Below are positions 1-7,050 of a DNA stretch of 12,134 nt, piece after piece. A program made the position numbers and the translations under genes. Numbering within the stretch: position 1 is the first letter of the stretch; each line of letters opens with the position of its first letter. The stretch lies in the NCBI GenBank assembly GCA_902775835.1, contig CACYNZ010000111.1, positions 1-12,134 of the forward strand, written 5' to 3'. The notes under the pieces are model-generated. The model saw only the letters and a list, made by a program, of their open reading frames with translations. It did no database searches and was not told where the DNA came from. Origin of the DNA: an uncultured Eubacteriales bacterium (lineage in GTDB: Bacteria > Bacillota_A > Clostridia > Christensenellales > Aristaeellaceae).

Positions 1-1028
1 CCCAGATGCTTCTGGAACTGGACATGGACCCAAGTATTCATATCGGCGGACGTCTGGATGCGATCGGCGGGAGCACCAGGGTGGGGCACAGCGAGATCTT
101 TGTTTCCGAAGCCTGCGAATTCCGCAGGAGCTTTTTGGAAATGCGCCCCACCATGGCAGTGGTGCTCAACATTGATGCGGACCATCTGGACTGTTACCGG
201 GATATTGATGAGATTGAAGAGACCTTTGGAAAGTACATGGACAGTGTGCCGGCCGGCGGCGTGGTGGTGGGCAACGGGGATGATCCCAGGATTGTCCGCC
301 AGATGCAGCATGTCCGGGGGAAAAAGGTGACCTTCGGGTTTGGGGATGCGTGCACCTACCATCCCTCCGGATATCAGGAAGACGAAAAAGGATGTCCGGG
401 ATTTGCATTCATGCGGGAAGACCGGGAACTCTGCCGGGTGCAGCTTCAGGTGGCAGGCCGGTTCAACGCCCTCAATGCCATGGCAGCCCTTTCTGCCGCG
501 TGCGAACTCGGGGCGGATATGGAAAAAGCGGGAAAAATCCTCTCGGACTTCCGTGGCGTGCACCGCAGGTTTGAAAAGACGGATGAGATTGACGGCGTGG
601 AAATCTTTCACGATTACGGGCACAATCCGGCGGAAATGCGCAACGCACTTTCCGTGGGGCGGAAGCGCTGCCGGGGCCGGCTGATCGCTGTCATGCAGCC
701 GCACACCTTTTCGCGGGTCCGGGCACTGTTCGAGGATTATCTGACCTGCTGCGAAGCAGCGGATCTGGTGCTTGTCACGGATATCTGCGCGGCCCGGGAA
801 GCGGATCCGGGAGACCTGAACAGCGGCATGCTGGTGGAGGGTATGAAAAAGCACGGCCTCAATGCCGTATGGACTCCCTCCTTTGATGATGCGGAAGCGT
901 ATCTGCGCGCTCACTGGCAGAGCGGGGATCTCGTTCTGACCATGGGGTGCGGCGACATCAATATGCTGAACAGCCAGATCCACAGGCATGAAATGGAATC
1001 CGGCAGGAAACAAGAGGCGAAGTCATGA
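1..1028 (+). CDS. murC: UDP-N-acetylmuramate--L-alanine ligase (MurC), 5' end outside window
   Basis: Cytoplasmic Mur ligase that joins L-alanine to UDP-MurNAc with ATP, the first step of the peptidoglycan stem peptide. The reading frame is already open at base 3, and the first ATG (6) lies inside the conserved protein. The N-terminal substrate domain and the ATP P-loop are therefore upstream of the window, and about 341 residues are visible. Seen here: the central-domain EACEF segment, NIDADHLDCY (168-197, equivalent to the family's NIxxDHLDxY), GRFNALNAMAA, the C-terminal-domain motif HDYGHNP (609-629), QPHTFSRV, and the terminal LTMGCGDI. The MurC-type motifs separate it from MurD/E/F. Two variants stand out: GHNP where most MurC have GHHP, and GCGDI where GAGDI is common. 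Such forms may mark a Clostridia subgroup. The stop overlaps alr by 4 bases, so coupled translation is likely. The family call is secure; whether this is the only murC in the genome cannot be seen. Confidence 0.93.
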   Translation, partial: QMLLELDMDPSIHIGGRLDAIGGSTRVGHSEIFVSEACEFRRSFLEMRPTMAVVLNIDADHLDCYRDIDEIEETFGKYMDSVPAGGVVVGNGDDPRIVRQMQHVRGKKVTFGFGDACTYHPSGYQEDEKGCPGFAFMREDRELCRVQLQVAGRFNALNAMAALSAACELGADMEKAGKILSDFRGVHRRFEKTDEIDGVEIFHDYGHNPAEMRNALSVGRKRCRGRLIAVMQPHTFSRVRALFEDYLTCCEAADLVLVTDICAAREADPGDLNSGMLVEGMKKHGLNAVWTPSFDDAEAYLRAHWQSGDLVLTMGCGDINMLNSQIHRHEMESGRKQEAKS

Positions 1029-2137
1029 TGAATCTTCGACATCTCCAGCGTGAGATTGATCTTGAGGCGTTTGCCGCCAATGTCAGGCTGGTGAAAAGCC
1101 TTCTTCCGGCGCGGACCATGCTGATGGCTGTGGTCAAGGCGGATGCCTACGGTCACGGCGCTGTTCCATGTGCGCGCACGGCTCTGGATGCCGGTGCGTC
1201 GTGGCTGGCGGTCGCCACGGTGGAAGAAGCCCTGGAACTCAGGGAGCATCATATTGAAGCTCCGGTGCTTGTGCTCGGAGCGGCAGCCGGCAGGGACGCA
1301 GCTGATGCGGCGGTGGCACATGACATCACGCTGGCTGTGTGCACGGCAGACATGGTGCACACGCTGACCGAAGCGGCCGCGCGCCTTGGGCGCCGGGCCA
1401 GGGTGCATCTGAAAACGGATACCGGCATGAGCCGCATCGGCGTGCGCACGGAAGAGGAACGGGATGCGGTGGTGGACGCGGTTTCGGCTTCCGGCGGACT
1501 TGTGGAGCTGACCGGCGTGTTCACGCATTTTGCGGATGCGGACGGGGACGACCTGGGCTTTGCGAGGGAACAGCTGGAACGCTTCAGGAGACTGAGTGAT
1601 CCGCTGCCGAAGCATGTGCTGCGGCATTGTGCCAATTCGGCCGCCATTGAGTGCATGATGCCCGAAGCGGCTTTCGATATGGCGCGGGCCGGCATTTCCC
1701 TGTATGGATATTCGCCGACCGGCACCTGCAAAGGCCTGAAAATGTGCATGCGCTGGACGGCGGAAATCACGTATGTCAAGACGGTGCATGCCGGTGACAC
1801 GGTCAGTTACGGCCGGACCTTCCGGGCGGATCACGACATGAAGGTGGCCACGGTATCCTGCGGGTACGGCGACGGGTATCACAGACTCTCGGGCGGGGAA
1901 GCCTGGGTGCTGGTGCACGGCTGCCGCTGCCGGGTGCTTGGCAGAATCTGCATGGACCAGATGATGGTGGATGTGAGCGGGGTGCCCCGGACGGAGATCG
2001 GGGATACCGCGGTGCTGATGGGCACGGATGGCAGCGAATGCATAGATGCGGACATGATGGCCGGCTGGGCGCATACCATTCCCTATGAAATTCTGCTGGC
2101 TGCCACGAACCGCGTACCGAGAGTGTATAAAGACTGA
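1025..2137 (+). CDS. alr: Alanine racemase (PLP-dependent)
   Basis: Interconverts L- and D-alanine to supply D-Ala for peptidoglycan; cytoplasmic, fold-type III PLP enzyme. The 370 residues match the usual family length (about 360-390). An N-terminal PLP barrel carries VVKADAYGHG with the Schiff-base lysine at K38. The LKTDTGMSRIG segment holds the lysine (K130) and arginine (R137) that in characterised enzymes are carbamylated and PLP-contacting. VSYGRTF at about 260-266 and the catalytic-base tyrosine Y281 in GYGDGY follow, then RICMDQ (307-312) in the C-terminal beta domain. Every key residue I can check is present, so it should be active. The start overlaps the murC stop (ATGA). The next codon is also ATG (1028), and the weak upstream AGAGG (1012-1016) does not settle which is used. 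Pairing with murC puts two early cell-wall steps in one transcript. Confidence 0.96.
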   Translation: MMNLRHLQREIDLEAFAANVRLVKSLLPARTMLMAVVKADAYGHGAVPCARTALDAGASWLAVATVEEALELREHHIEAPVLVLGAAAGRDAADAAVAHDITLAVCTADMVHTLTEAAARLGRRARVHLKTDTGMSRIGVRTEEERDAVVDAVSASGGLVELTGVFTHFADADGDDLGFAREQLERFRRLSDPLPKHVLRHCANSAAIECMMPEAAFDMARAGISLYGYSPTGTCKGLKMCMRWTAEITYVKTVHAGDTVSYGRTFRADHDMKVATVSCGYGDGYHRLSGGEAWVLVHGCRCRVLGRICMDQMMVDVSGVPRTEIGDTAVLMGTDGSECIDADMMAGWAHTIPYEILLAATNRVPRVYKD

Positions 2138-2163
2138 GTAGATCCGTGAAAGGATGATATCGT

Positions 2164-2985
2164 ATGGAGAAGACGACTGACCGCGGTGCGGCCAAGAAAA
2201 AGCCGGTTGTGGTAAAGAAACCCTATCTGACAGGAAGCATATGGGATTCCACGGTAATCAGAAGCGCCCTCATGATCTGCGGATCCATGATTATTGTGGC
2301 CATTCTGTACCTGATCGTGTGCGGCGTGCTGACGTTTGACAACACAGCGCTGCGGGTGCTCACCAACGGACTTGTGGCGTTTGTGGTCATGGCCATGTTC
2401 TATTACAGCGGCATCGGCCGGGGCACCGTGGCTGTGAACCAGGGCGAAATCATGTATCACCGCAGGGAAACCGGCCAGCCCATTGCTCCGGAAGAGCTTT
2501 CGCGGTGCTTCCATATCGGAAAAGGCTTTGTGACCGGGCTGCTGGGAACGCTTCCCCTGTTCCTCTGCGCCCTGATTCTTGCCGTGGTGGCCAAGGAGCA
2601 GAACACGGGTCTCGGCGCGCTTCCCTCATGGGTGTCCGGCCTTGAGACCAGGGATGAAGTGGGACTCGGCCTGACCTATTACCATACCCCGGTGATGCTC
2701 GGGCTTGAAGGCGTTCTGCGGATTATTATCCGTCTGTCCATCATGCCCTTTGTCAACATGGTCGGTGCTGCGAACCGTTCCGGACTTCTGACGCTTGAGC
2801 GCCTCAGCCCCCTGATCGTGCTGCTTCCGGGCATTGCCTACGGTCTTGGCTATACCAGAGGCGTGCAGGTGCGTACCCAGGTGCATTCCGACATTGCCCG
2901 CAATGCCAGGAAGCGCCGGAAGAAGAGCCGCAGGGAAAAGGCCAGGAAGCGTCGTGCGCCCAAGGGACCGGAGGCTTTGAACTGA
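2164..2985 (+). CDS. Multi-pass membrane protein of unknown function with highly basic tail
   Basis: I do not recognise this 273-residue protein. It begins with a lysine-rich cytoplasmic stretch (residues 1-20), followed by hydrophobic segments at about 34-58, 63-81 and 119-143. Further hydrophobic stretches lie near 177-205 and 214-232, so four or five membrane spans are likely. A short soluble loop at about 86-117 follows the second span. The last 30 residues are a dense Lys/Arg run, which could be a cytoplasmic anchor or bind RNA, ribosomes or phospholipid. I see no transporter, enzyme or sortase motif. The RBS AAAGGA (2149-2154) is 9 bases from the ATG, and the stop abuts the rsmD start exactly. 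Membership of the murC-alr-rsmD-coaD operon suggests a conserved envelope-related role, but that is inference from position only. Confidence 0.8.
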   Translation: MEKTTDRGAAKKKPVVVKKPYLTGSIWDSTVIRSALMICGSMIIVAILYLIVCGVLTFDNTALRVLTNGLVAFVVMAMFYYSGIGRGTVAVNQGEIMYHRRETGQPIAPEELSRCFHIGKGFVTGLLGTLPLFLCALILAVVAKEQNTGLGALPSWVSGLETRDEVGLGLTYYHTPVMLGLEGVLRIIIRLSIMPFVNMVGAANRSGLLTLERLSPLIVLLPGIAYGLGYTRGVQVRTQVHSDIARNARKRRKKSRREKARKRRAPKGPEALN

Positions 2986-3534
2986 GTGCGTATTGTGGCC
3001 GGAAAAGCAGGATCCAGAACCATCGAAGCGCCGAAAGGCAGGGATACACGGCCGACGCTTGACCGGGTGAGGGAAAACCTGTTCAATATTCTGCAGAACC
3101 GCATTCATGATGCGGCTGTGCTGGATCTGTTTGCGGGAAGCGGAGCGCTTTCTCTGGAGGCTGTAAGCCGCGGGGCTGCCTTTGCAGTGCTGTGCGACCG
3201 GGACGCTGAGGCAAACCGGGTGGAGCGGAAGAACGCGCATGCGCTGGGGTTTGAAGAGCAGATGCGGATCCTGCGCTGCGACTGGAAGGAAGCACTGGCT
3301 TACTGCGGGCGGGAAAACCTGAAGTTTGATCTGGTGTTTCTGGACCCGCCCTATGCCATGGAAGATCTGACGGAAGTGACCGAGGCCGTTCTTCCCCTGC
3401 TGGAGGATGACGGACAGATCATTATCGAACACAAGGCATCTGAAACCCCGGCGTTTTCCGCGCAGTACAGAGTGCGGGACAGAAGACGGTACGGCTACTG
3501 CGGACTTCTGTTTCTGGAGAGGATACAGTCATGA
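2986..3534 (+). CDS. rsmD: 16S rRNA (guanine(966)-N(2))-methyltransferase RsmD
   Basis: SAM-dependent methyltransferase that modifies one guanine (G966 in E. coli numbering) of 16S rRNA in the small subunit. The 182 residues are of family length. The N-terminus reads RIVAGKAGSR...TRPTLDRVRENLFNIL, the typical RsmD opening. The SAM motif I is VLDLFAGSG (residues 45-53), and the catalytic motif is DPPY (120-123, in FLDPPY) rather than the NPPY seen in many other N-methyltransferases. Translation starts with GTG, immediately after the TGA of the upstream gene. The GGAGG at 2970-2974 inside that gene lies 11 bases before it and can serve as RBS. The stop overlaps the coaD start by 4 bases. The rsmD-coaD order is common in Firmicutes, which supports the call. 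Confidence 0.95.
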   Translation: MRIVAGKAGSRTIEAPKGRDTRPTLDRVRENLFNILQNRIHDAAVLDLFAGSGALSLEAVSRGAAFAVLCDRDAEANRVERKNAHALGFEEQMRILRCDWKEALAYCGRENLKFDLVFLDPPYAMEDLTEVTEAVLPLLEDDGQIIIEHKASETPAFSAQYRVRDRRRYGYCGLLFLERIQS

Positions 3535-4025
3535 GAATCTGCGTATATCCGGGTTCCTTTGATCCCGTGACATTGGGACATATGGACATCATTACCCGCG
3601 CGGCAGCACTGTTCGACGAAGTGGTGGTCGCGGTGGCCCGGCATCCGGACAAGAAGGGAACGCTGCCCATGGAAAAGCGGGTGGAGTTTCTGAGAAAAAG
3701 CTGCGCGGCACTGGACAATGTGCGTGTTGACATGTTTGAGGGGCTGACCGTTCAGTATGCGCGCTCTGTGGGAGCGTGCTGCATGATCCGCGGGCTCAGG
3801 GCGGAAATGGATTTCGAGGGTGAGCGTGTGCTGGCCCAGACGAACCGGTTTCTTGCCCCGGATATGGAAACGGTGTTTCTCGTAGGCAAGCCCGAGCACG
3901 GGTTTCTGTCATCCTCTGTTGTCCGTGAGATGGCAGGGTACGGCGTGGACCTTACGGGATGCGTGCCGGAGTGTGTAAGGCAGGAGATCAGTGAGTTTTA
4001 TGCGGCTCAGACCGCGGGGAGGTAA
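3531..4025 (+). CDS. coaD: Phosphopantetheine adenylyltransferase (PPAT)
   Basis: Catalyses the penultimate step of coenzyme A synthesis: ATP plus 4'-phosphopantetheine gives dephospho-CoA and pyrophosphate. The 164 residues are the standard length. The nucleotidyltransferase signature YPGSFDPVTLGH has its catalytic histidine at H17 (T/HxGH motif). IRGLR (86-90) and the ISSTxVR-like FLSSSVVRE (125-133) complete the active site. The strong RBS-like GAGAGGA lies just before the ATG, and the ATGA overlap with rsmD indicates coupled translation. The usual family context (rsmD directly upstream) is kept. Nothing is missing or unusual. Confidence 0.96.
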   Translation: MRICVYPGSFDPVTLGHMDIITRAAALFDEVVVAVARHPDKKGTLPMEKRVEFLRKSCAALDNVRVDMFEGLTVQYARSVGACCMIRGLRAEMDFEGERVLAQTNRFLAPDMETVFLVGKPEHGFLSSSVVREMAGYGVDLTGCVPECVRQEISEFYAAQTAGR

Positions 4026-4029
4026 TCAT

Positions 4030-4713
4030 ATGTCAGACATGGGAAAGAATATCCAGGAAGTGAAGCGCGTTCTCGGGGAACTGACGGATGTATTGACCCA
4101 GGCAAAGTCCAGCTGGGTGCGCTCGGACGTCTGCTCCATCAATCGCAAGGAAACCCTGGAACGGATTGATCTGCTGAAGACGGCGATTCCGGAATCCGTG
4201 GAAGAAGCACAGCAGGTGTTGCAGGAGCGGGAGAAAATCATCAGTGATGCCCGTCAGGACGCAGCTGCGACGGAAAGCCAGGCGAAGAGCGAGGCAGAGA
4301 AGATTGTTTCCGATGCGGAAAAGGAACTGAAAAACATCGAAGCGAAGATTCAGAGCGCCAATGCGGAACTTGAGCGCGTGAAGGCGGAAACGGAACGCGA
4401 GATGGCACAGCGGTCCGCCAAGGCCCAGGAACAGGCCAACATGATTGTGGGCCAGGCTCAGAATCAGGCCAATCAGATTCTTGCGGGCGCTCAGCAGCAG
4501 GCGCGCGAGCTCATTGAGCAGGAGAGCATCTACAGGCGTGCCCGGGTTGAGGCCAATGAACTGTCCGAGAAGAACAGCACCGCCATGGCACAGCTGAGGC
4601 AGAAAACCTTTTCCTATCTGGATGAAGTGCTGGGTCAGGGCGAACAGTATATGAGTTCTCTGATGCAGGAACTGCATCGTGAACGCGAAAATCTGAACAG
4701 CCGCCGTTCCTGA
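4030..4713 (+). CDS. Coiled-coil protein (ATP-synthase-b/DivIVA-like composition), function unknown
   Basis: A 227-residue soluble protein. I place the start at ATG 4030 because GGGGAGG (4016-4022) is 7 bases upstream and the gene then follows the coaD stop by 4 bases. A longer in-frame start at 3991 would run deep into coaD and is unlikely. Residues of about 60-175 are almost entirely Ala/Glu/Gln/Lys heptad-like sequence with no proline, i.e. a long continuous coiled coil. They include repeated QAQNQANQIL- and AEKIVSDAEKEL-like units. Such proteins are often labelled 'ATPase' or F0 subunit b-like in databases purely from composition. No P-loop is present, so an ATPase name is not supported. 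Small coiled-coil genes downstream of coaD are known in Clostridia, where DivIVA-like or cytoskeletal roles have been supposed. Here the role remains unknown. Confidence 0.82.
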   Translation: MSDMGKNIQEVKRVLGELTDVLTQAKSSWVRSDVCSINRKETLERIDLLKTAIPESVEEAQQVLQEREKIISDARQDAAATESQAKSEAEKIVSDAEKELKNIEAKIQSANAELERVKAETEREMAQRSAKAQEQANMIVGQAQNQANQILAGAQQQARELIEQESIYRRARVEANELSEKNSTAMAQLRQKTFSYLDEVLGQGEQYMSSLMQELHRERENLNSRRS

Positions 4714-4755
4714 TGACGGAACAGGGGTTATTCCAGGAAGCAAACGATCCAATTT

Positions 4756-4800
4756 GCCGGCATTCCGGGTTCCGGTCCCGGGATTGTCGGCTTTCTTTCT
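4756..4800 (+). terminator. Probable intrinsic terminator of the murC-coaD operon
   Basis: GCCGGC (4756-4761) pairs with GTCGGC (4786-4791, one G-U pair), and CCGGG (4765-4769) pairs with CCCGG (4777-4781). A 7-base loop closes the hairpin, and a small internal loop (ATT/GATT) sits mid-stem. TTTCTTTCT follows at once. It lies 43 bases after the coiled-coil stop and before the next gene's own RBS, which fits an operon end. The U-run is interrupted, so partial read-through is possible. Confidence 0.6.
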
Positions 4801-4803
4801 CTG

Positions 4804-4810
4804 AAGGGAG
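4804..4810 (+). promoter_or_regulatory. Ribosome binding site fixing the start of the GNAT-thioesterase gene
   Basis: AAGGGAG lies 7 bases before ATG 4818. The alternative in-frame ATG at 4713 overlaps the previous stop. It would make the protein start with 35 low-complexity residues encoded by the terminator hairpin, so 4818 is preferred. Confidence 0.7.
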
Positions 4811-4817
4811 CGCGGAT

Positions 4818-5915
4818 ATGGGCACAGTTGCCGAAACACTTCAGATGTTTGACAATCATGACGAACGGATATGGTATCAGGCAGTGCGTATGGAACGACC
4901 TCTGACGGACATCCGGGAAATACCGCTTCCGGAAGGGTATGCGTTCCGGAATTATGTGCCGGGAGACCGGGAGGTCTGGATCGGGATTGAACTGAGCGCC
5001 AGGGAATTCAGAACACGGGAGGAAGGCCTGGACGCCTGGAACCGATATTTTGCTGCAGAAGAGGAAAGCCTCAGGGAACGTATGTTCTTTGTGACGGACA
5101 GGCACGGTCAGTGCGTGGCCACCGCATCGGCATACTTTGATATCGAAAAGGGCGATGACGGGCATACCGGCTGGCTGCACTGGGTGGCAGTGCGCCGCGC
5201 AAGCCAGGGCCTGGGGCTGGCAAAGCCGCTGGTGACCCGTGTACTGGCGAGGATGCGCGAGCTCGGGTATGAAAAGGCCGTTGTTCCGACACAGACGACC
5301 ACATGGCTGGCGTGCAAGCTGTACATGGACCTTGGGTTCCGGCCCACGGAAGAGAGCCTGAAGACTGCTGAAGCCGGATGGCGGATTATCCGGAGACTGA
5401 CGGGACATCCCGCCCTGGAGGGCATTGAGTGCGCGTCCGAGGAAGAAGTGCTGAACGGCCCGCAGAAAGCCGGTGCTGGGGACGGGGATAACGGGGTTAC
5501 CCTGCACAGGGTGCAGTACTATGAAACCGATATGATGGGGATCGTGCACCATGCCAATTATCTCCACTGGATGGAGGAAGCCAGGATTCAGTTCATGGAC
5601 GCCATGGGATTTCCCTATGCGGATATGGAGAAAAAAGGGGTTGTATCGCCTGTCCGTGCCGTTTCCTGCAGATACATGGAAGCCTGTACGTTCTCCGATG
5701 AGATTGAGATCCGGACCTGGCCGGAAGCGTTCAATGGGGTTGTGCTTACCATGCGCTATGAAATGCGCAGGCGCGGACAGGAAAAACCCGTTTGTACCGC
5801 AACGTCGGAGCATGTCTTTCTCAACCGCAGCGGCGGATTTATCCGCATGAAAAGGGACATGCCGGAATTTGTGACGGCCATGGAAAAGGCGATCCGGGAG
5901 CATGAAAAAAAGTGA
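4818..5915 (+). CDS. GNAT N-acetyltransferase fused to 4-hydroxybenzoyl-CoA/YbgC-type hotdog thioesterase
   Basis: A 365-residue two-domain protein. Residues of about 20-195 are a GNAT acyl-CoA-dependent acyltransferase: the acetyl-CoA loop reads AVRRASQGLGLAKPL (QGLG at about 130-133), and LYMDLGF (about 169-174) is the typical motif B end. A roughly 25-residue polar Gly/Asp/Glu linker follows. Residues of about 227-365 are a hotdog-fold acyl-CoA thioesterase of the YbgC/4HBT class, with VQYYETDMMGIVHHANYL carrying the catalytic aspartate (D238 from this start). Both halves use acyl-CoA: one transfers the acyl group to an amine, the other hydrolyses the thioester. Substrates are not readable. 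The frame is continuous with no stop at the linker, so this is a real fusion in this sequence. It sits just after the coaD operon but behind a terminator and its own RBS. Domain calls are firm; the joint function is unknown. Confidence 0.88.
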   Translation: MGTVAETLQMFDNHDERIWYQAVRMERPLTDIREIPLPEGYAFRNYVPGDREVWIGIELSAREFRTREEGLDAWNRYFAAEEESLRERMFFVTDRHGQCVATASAYFDIEKGDDGHTGWLHWVAVRRASQGLGLAKPLVTRVLARMRELGYEKAVVPTQTTTWLACKLYMDLGFRPTEESLKTAEAGWRIIRRLTGHPALEGIECASEEEVLNGPQKAGAGDGDNGVTLHRVQYYETDMMGIVHHANYLHWMEEARIQFMDAMGFPYADMEKKGVVSPVRAVSCRYMEACTFSDEIEIRTWPEAFNGVVLTMRYEMRRRGQEKPVCTATSEHVFLNRSGGFIRMKRDMPEFVTAMEKAIREHEKK

Positions 5916-5981
5916 CAGTCTGAACCAGGACATGCCGAAATAACGCATGCAGGGCCCGGCGGGGCAGCGACAGACCGGCCG

Positions 5982-6019
5982 GACTGATCTGACCGGACCA
6001 TGCGGGCAGATCAGTCTTT
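5982..6019 (+). other. 10-bp perfect inverted repeat between the fusion gene and the transporter gene
   Basis: GACTGATCTG (5982-5991) and CAGATCAGTC (6007-6016) are exact reverse complements around a 15-base centre, in which CCG/CGG can extend the stem past one mismatch. TTTC follows. It can act as a weak intrinsic terminator for the upstream gene. Because TGGTATACG (6022-6030), an extended -10-like box without a good -35, follows 6 bases later, it could instead be an operator. The sequence alone does not decide. Confidence 0.5.
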
Positions 6020-6054
6020 CGTGGTATACGGAGGCAAACAGGAGGCGCGGGGAT

Positions 6055-6954
6055 ATGGGATATGTGTATCTGATGATGGTGGCGCTGTTTTTCAGTTTTG
6101 GAGGCACCTGCGTCAAACTGATCCGGCCGTTTTTTACACCGTCCATGATCACGTTCATGCGGTTTTTTGTCGGGGTGCTGTGGCTTCTTGGGCTCAAGGC
6201 CGTTCGCCGGCAGCACTTCCGCGCCGATTTCCGGGCATCCCTGCGGCGGCACTGGAAATGGCTGGTATTCGGTGCTGCGGCTAAGTTCCTTGCCTATACG
6301 ACGGAGAATACAGCACTTTCCATCGGTGTTTCCTACGGCAATATCCTGACGCAGCCGGTTCAGATGGTGCTGCTTACCGTGCTGGGCGTGGCTGTGCTTC
6401 ATGAAGCCATGAATGCGATGAAATGGACGGGCGTATGCTTCTGTGTGGCAGGCATTCTCATGATTTCCTGGAATGGCATGCCGCTTGGGGAAATGCTGTC
6501 GGGCGACCTGAAACTGACGCTTCTGTATGTGATCTCCGGTATTTGTGCGGGTCTGTTTGTGTTTGCCCAGAAGAAAGTCGCGGACGATTTTGGTATTCTC
6601 GACAGCAATCTTTTCATGTTCTCGGTTGCCGCAGTGCTTGCGTTTGCCGTTCCACTGGGGGAAGGCAGTGTTCTGCCTTCTTCCGTCCCGGATTTCCGGT
6701 GCGTGGCGGCAATCCTGTGGTTTGGATTTGTCACGGGCATCGGATTCTATCTCAATGCCAAGGCCATTCCCCTGGTACCATTTCAGATGGTTGCACTGCT
6801 TCAGAGCACGATGGTGTTCTTCTCCCTGGCCTGGGGCATTCTGTTTTTCCATGAAGCGGTCAGCATATGGATTATCGGGGGTACGCTGCTGTTTGTTGCC
6901 GGGATTGTATGCATGCAGCGTCCCGGGAAGCGGCAGCTCCCGGAGGCGCGCTGA
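6055..6954 (+). CDS. DMT-superfamily (EamA/RhaT-type) membrane transporter
   Basis: A 299-residue protein of about ten hydrophobic helices arranged as two repeated EamA halves (roughly residues 3-140 and 150-290), the usual size and layout of drug/metabolite transporters. Each half ends with the family pattern: an acidic turn followed by a helix with Gly-rich ends (LHEAMNAMKWTGVCFCVAGIL in the first, FHEAVSIWIIGGTLLFVAGI in the second). The start is ATG 6055, with GGAGG at 6041-6045. An in-frame upstream ATG at 5947 would run through the inverted repeat and adds a non-hydrophobic Gly/Arg leader, so it is rejected. The family includes amino-acid, nucleoside, sugar and drug exporters, and the substrate is not readable here. 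It is probably monocistronic, ending at the strong hairpin 27 bases downstream. Confidence 0.9.
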   Translation: MGYVYLMMVALFFSFGGTCVKLIRPFFTPSMITFMRFFVGVLWLLGLKAVRRQHFRADFRASLRRHWKWLVFGAAAKFLAYTTENTALSIGVSYGNILTQPVQMVLLTVLGVAVLHEAMNAMKWTGVCFCVAGILMISWNGMPLGEMLSGDLKLTLLYVISGICAGLFVFAQKKVADDFGILDSNLFMFSVAAVLAFAVPLGEGSVLPSSVPDFRCVAAILWFGFVTGIGFYLNAKAIPLVPFQMVALLQSTMVFFSLAWGILFFHEAVSIWIIGGTLLFVAGIVCMQRPGKRQLPEAR

Positions 6955-6980
6955 AAGAAAAACAGAAGCAGCACAATGCA

Positions 6981-7023
6981 AAAGGAGAACAGGCAGATCA
7001 TCGGCATCTGCCTGTTCTCCTTT
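6981..7023. terminator. Strong bidirectional terminator between convergent genes
   Basis: An 18-bp perfect stem, AAAGGAGAACAGGCAGAT (6981-6998), pairs with 7006-7023 around a 7-base loop (CATCGGC). Each arm ends in a U-run when read outward (TTT on plus, TTTT on minus). It lies between the transporter stop (6954) and the minus-strand SLH-like gene's stop (7051), so it can terminate both converging transcripts. Confidence 0.85.
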
Positions 7024-7050
7024 CCGGTGGTGCATGTTGTGAAAAGCGCG

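Noticed and set aside
911..2074. Long minus-strand open frame of 387 codons
   Set aside because: It lies opposite alr and the murC end, has no family motif, and reads as His/Arg/Pro-rich antisense of a GC-rich gene.
4713..4817. Earlier in-frame start (ATG 4713) for the GNAT-thioesterase
   Set aside because: The extra 35 residues are encoded by the terminator hairpin and are not GNAT-like; AAGGGAG before 4818 gives a better start.
4728..6197. Minus-strand open frame of 489 codons
   Set aside because: It is antisense to the GNAT-thioesterase gene and crosses its boundaries; composition is typical of a shadow frame and no motif is seen.
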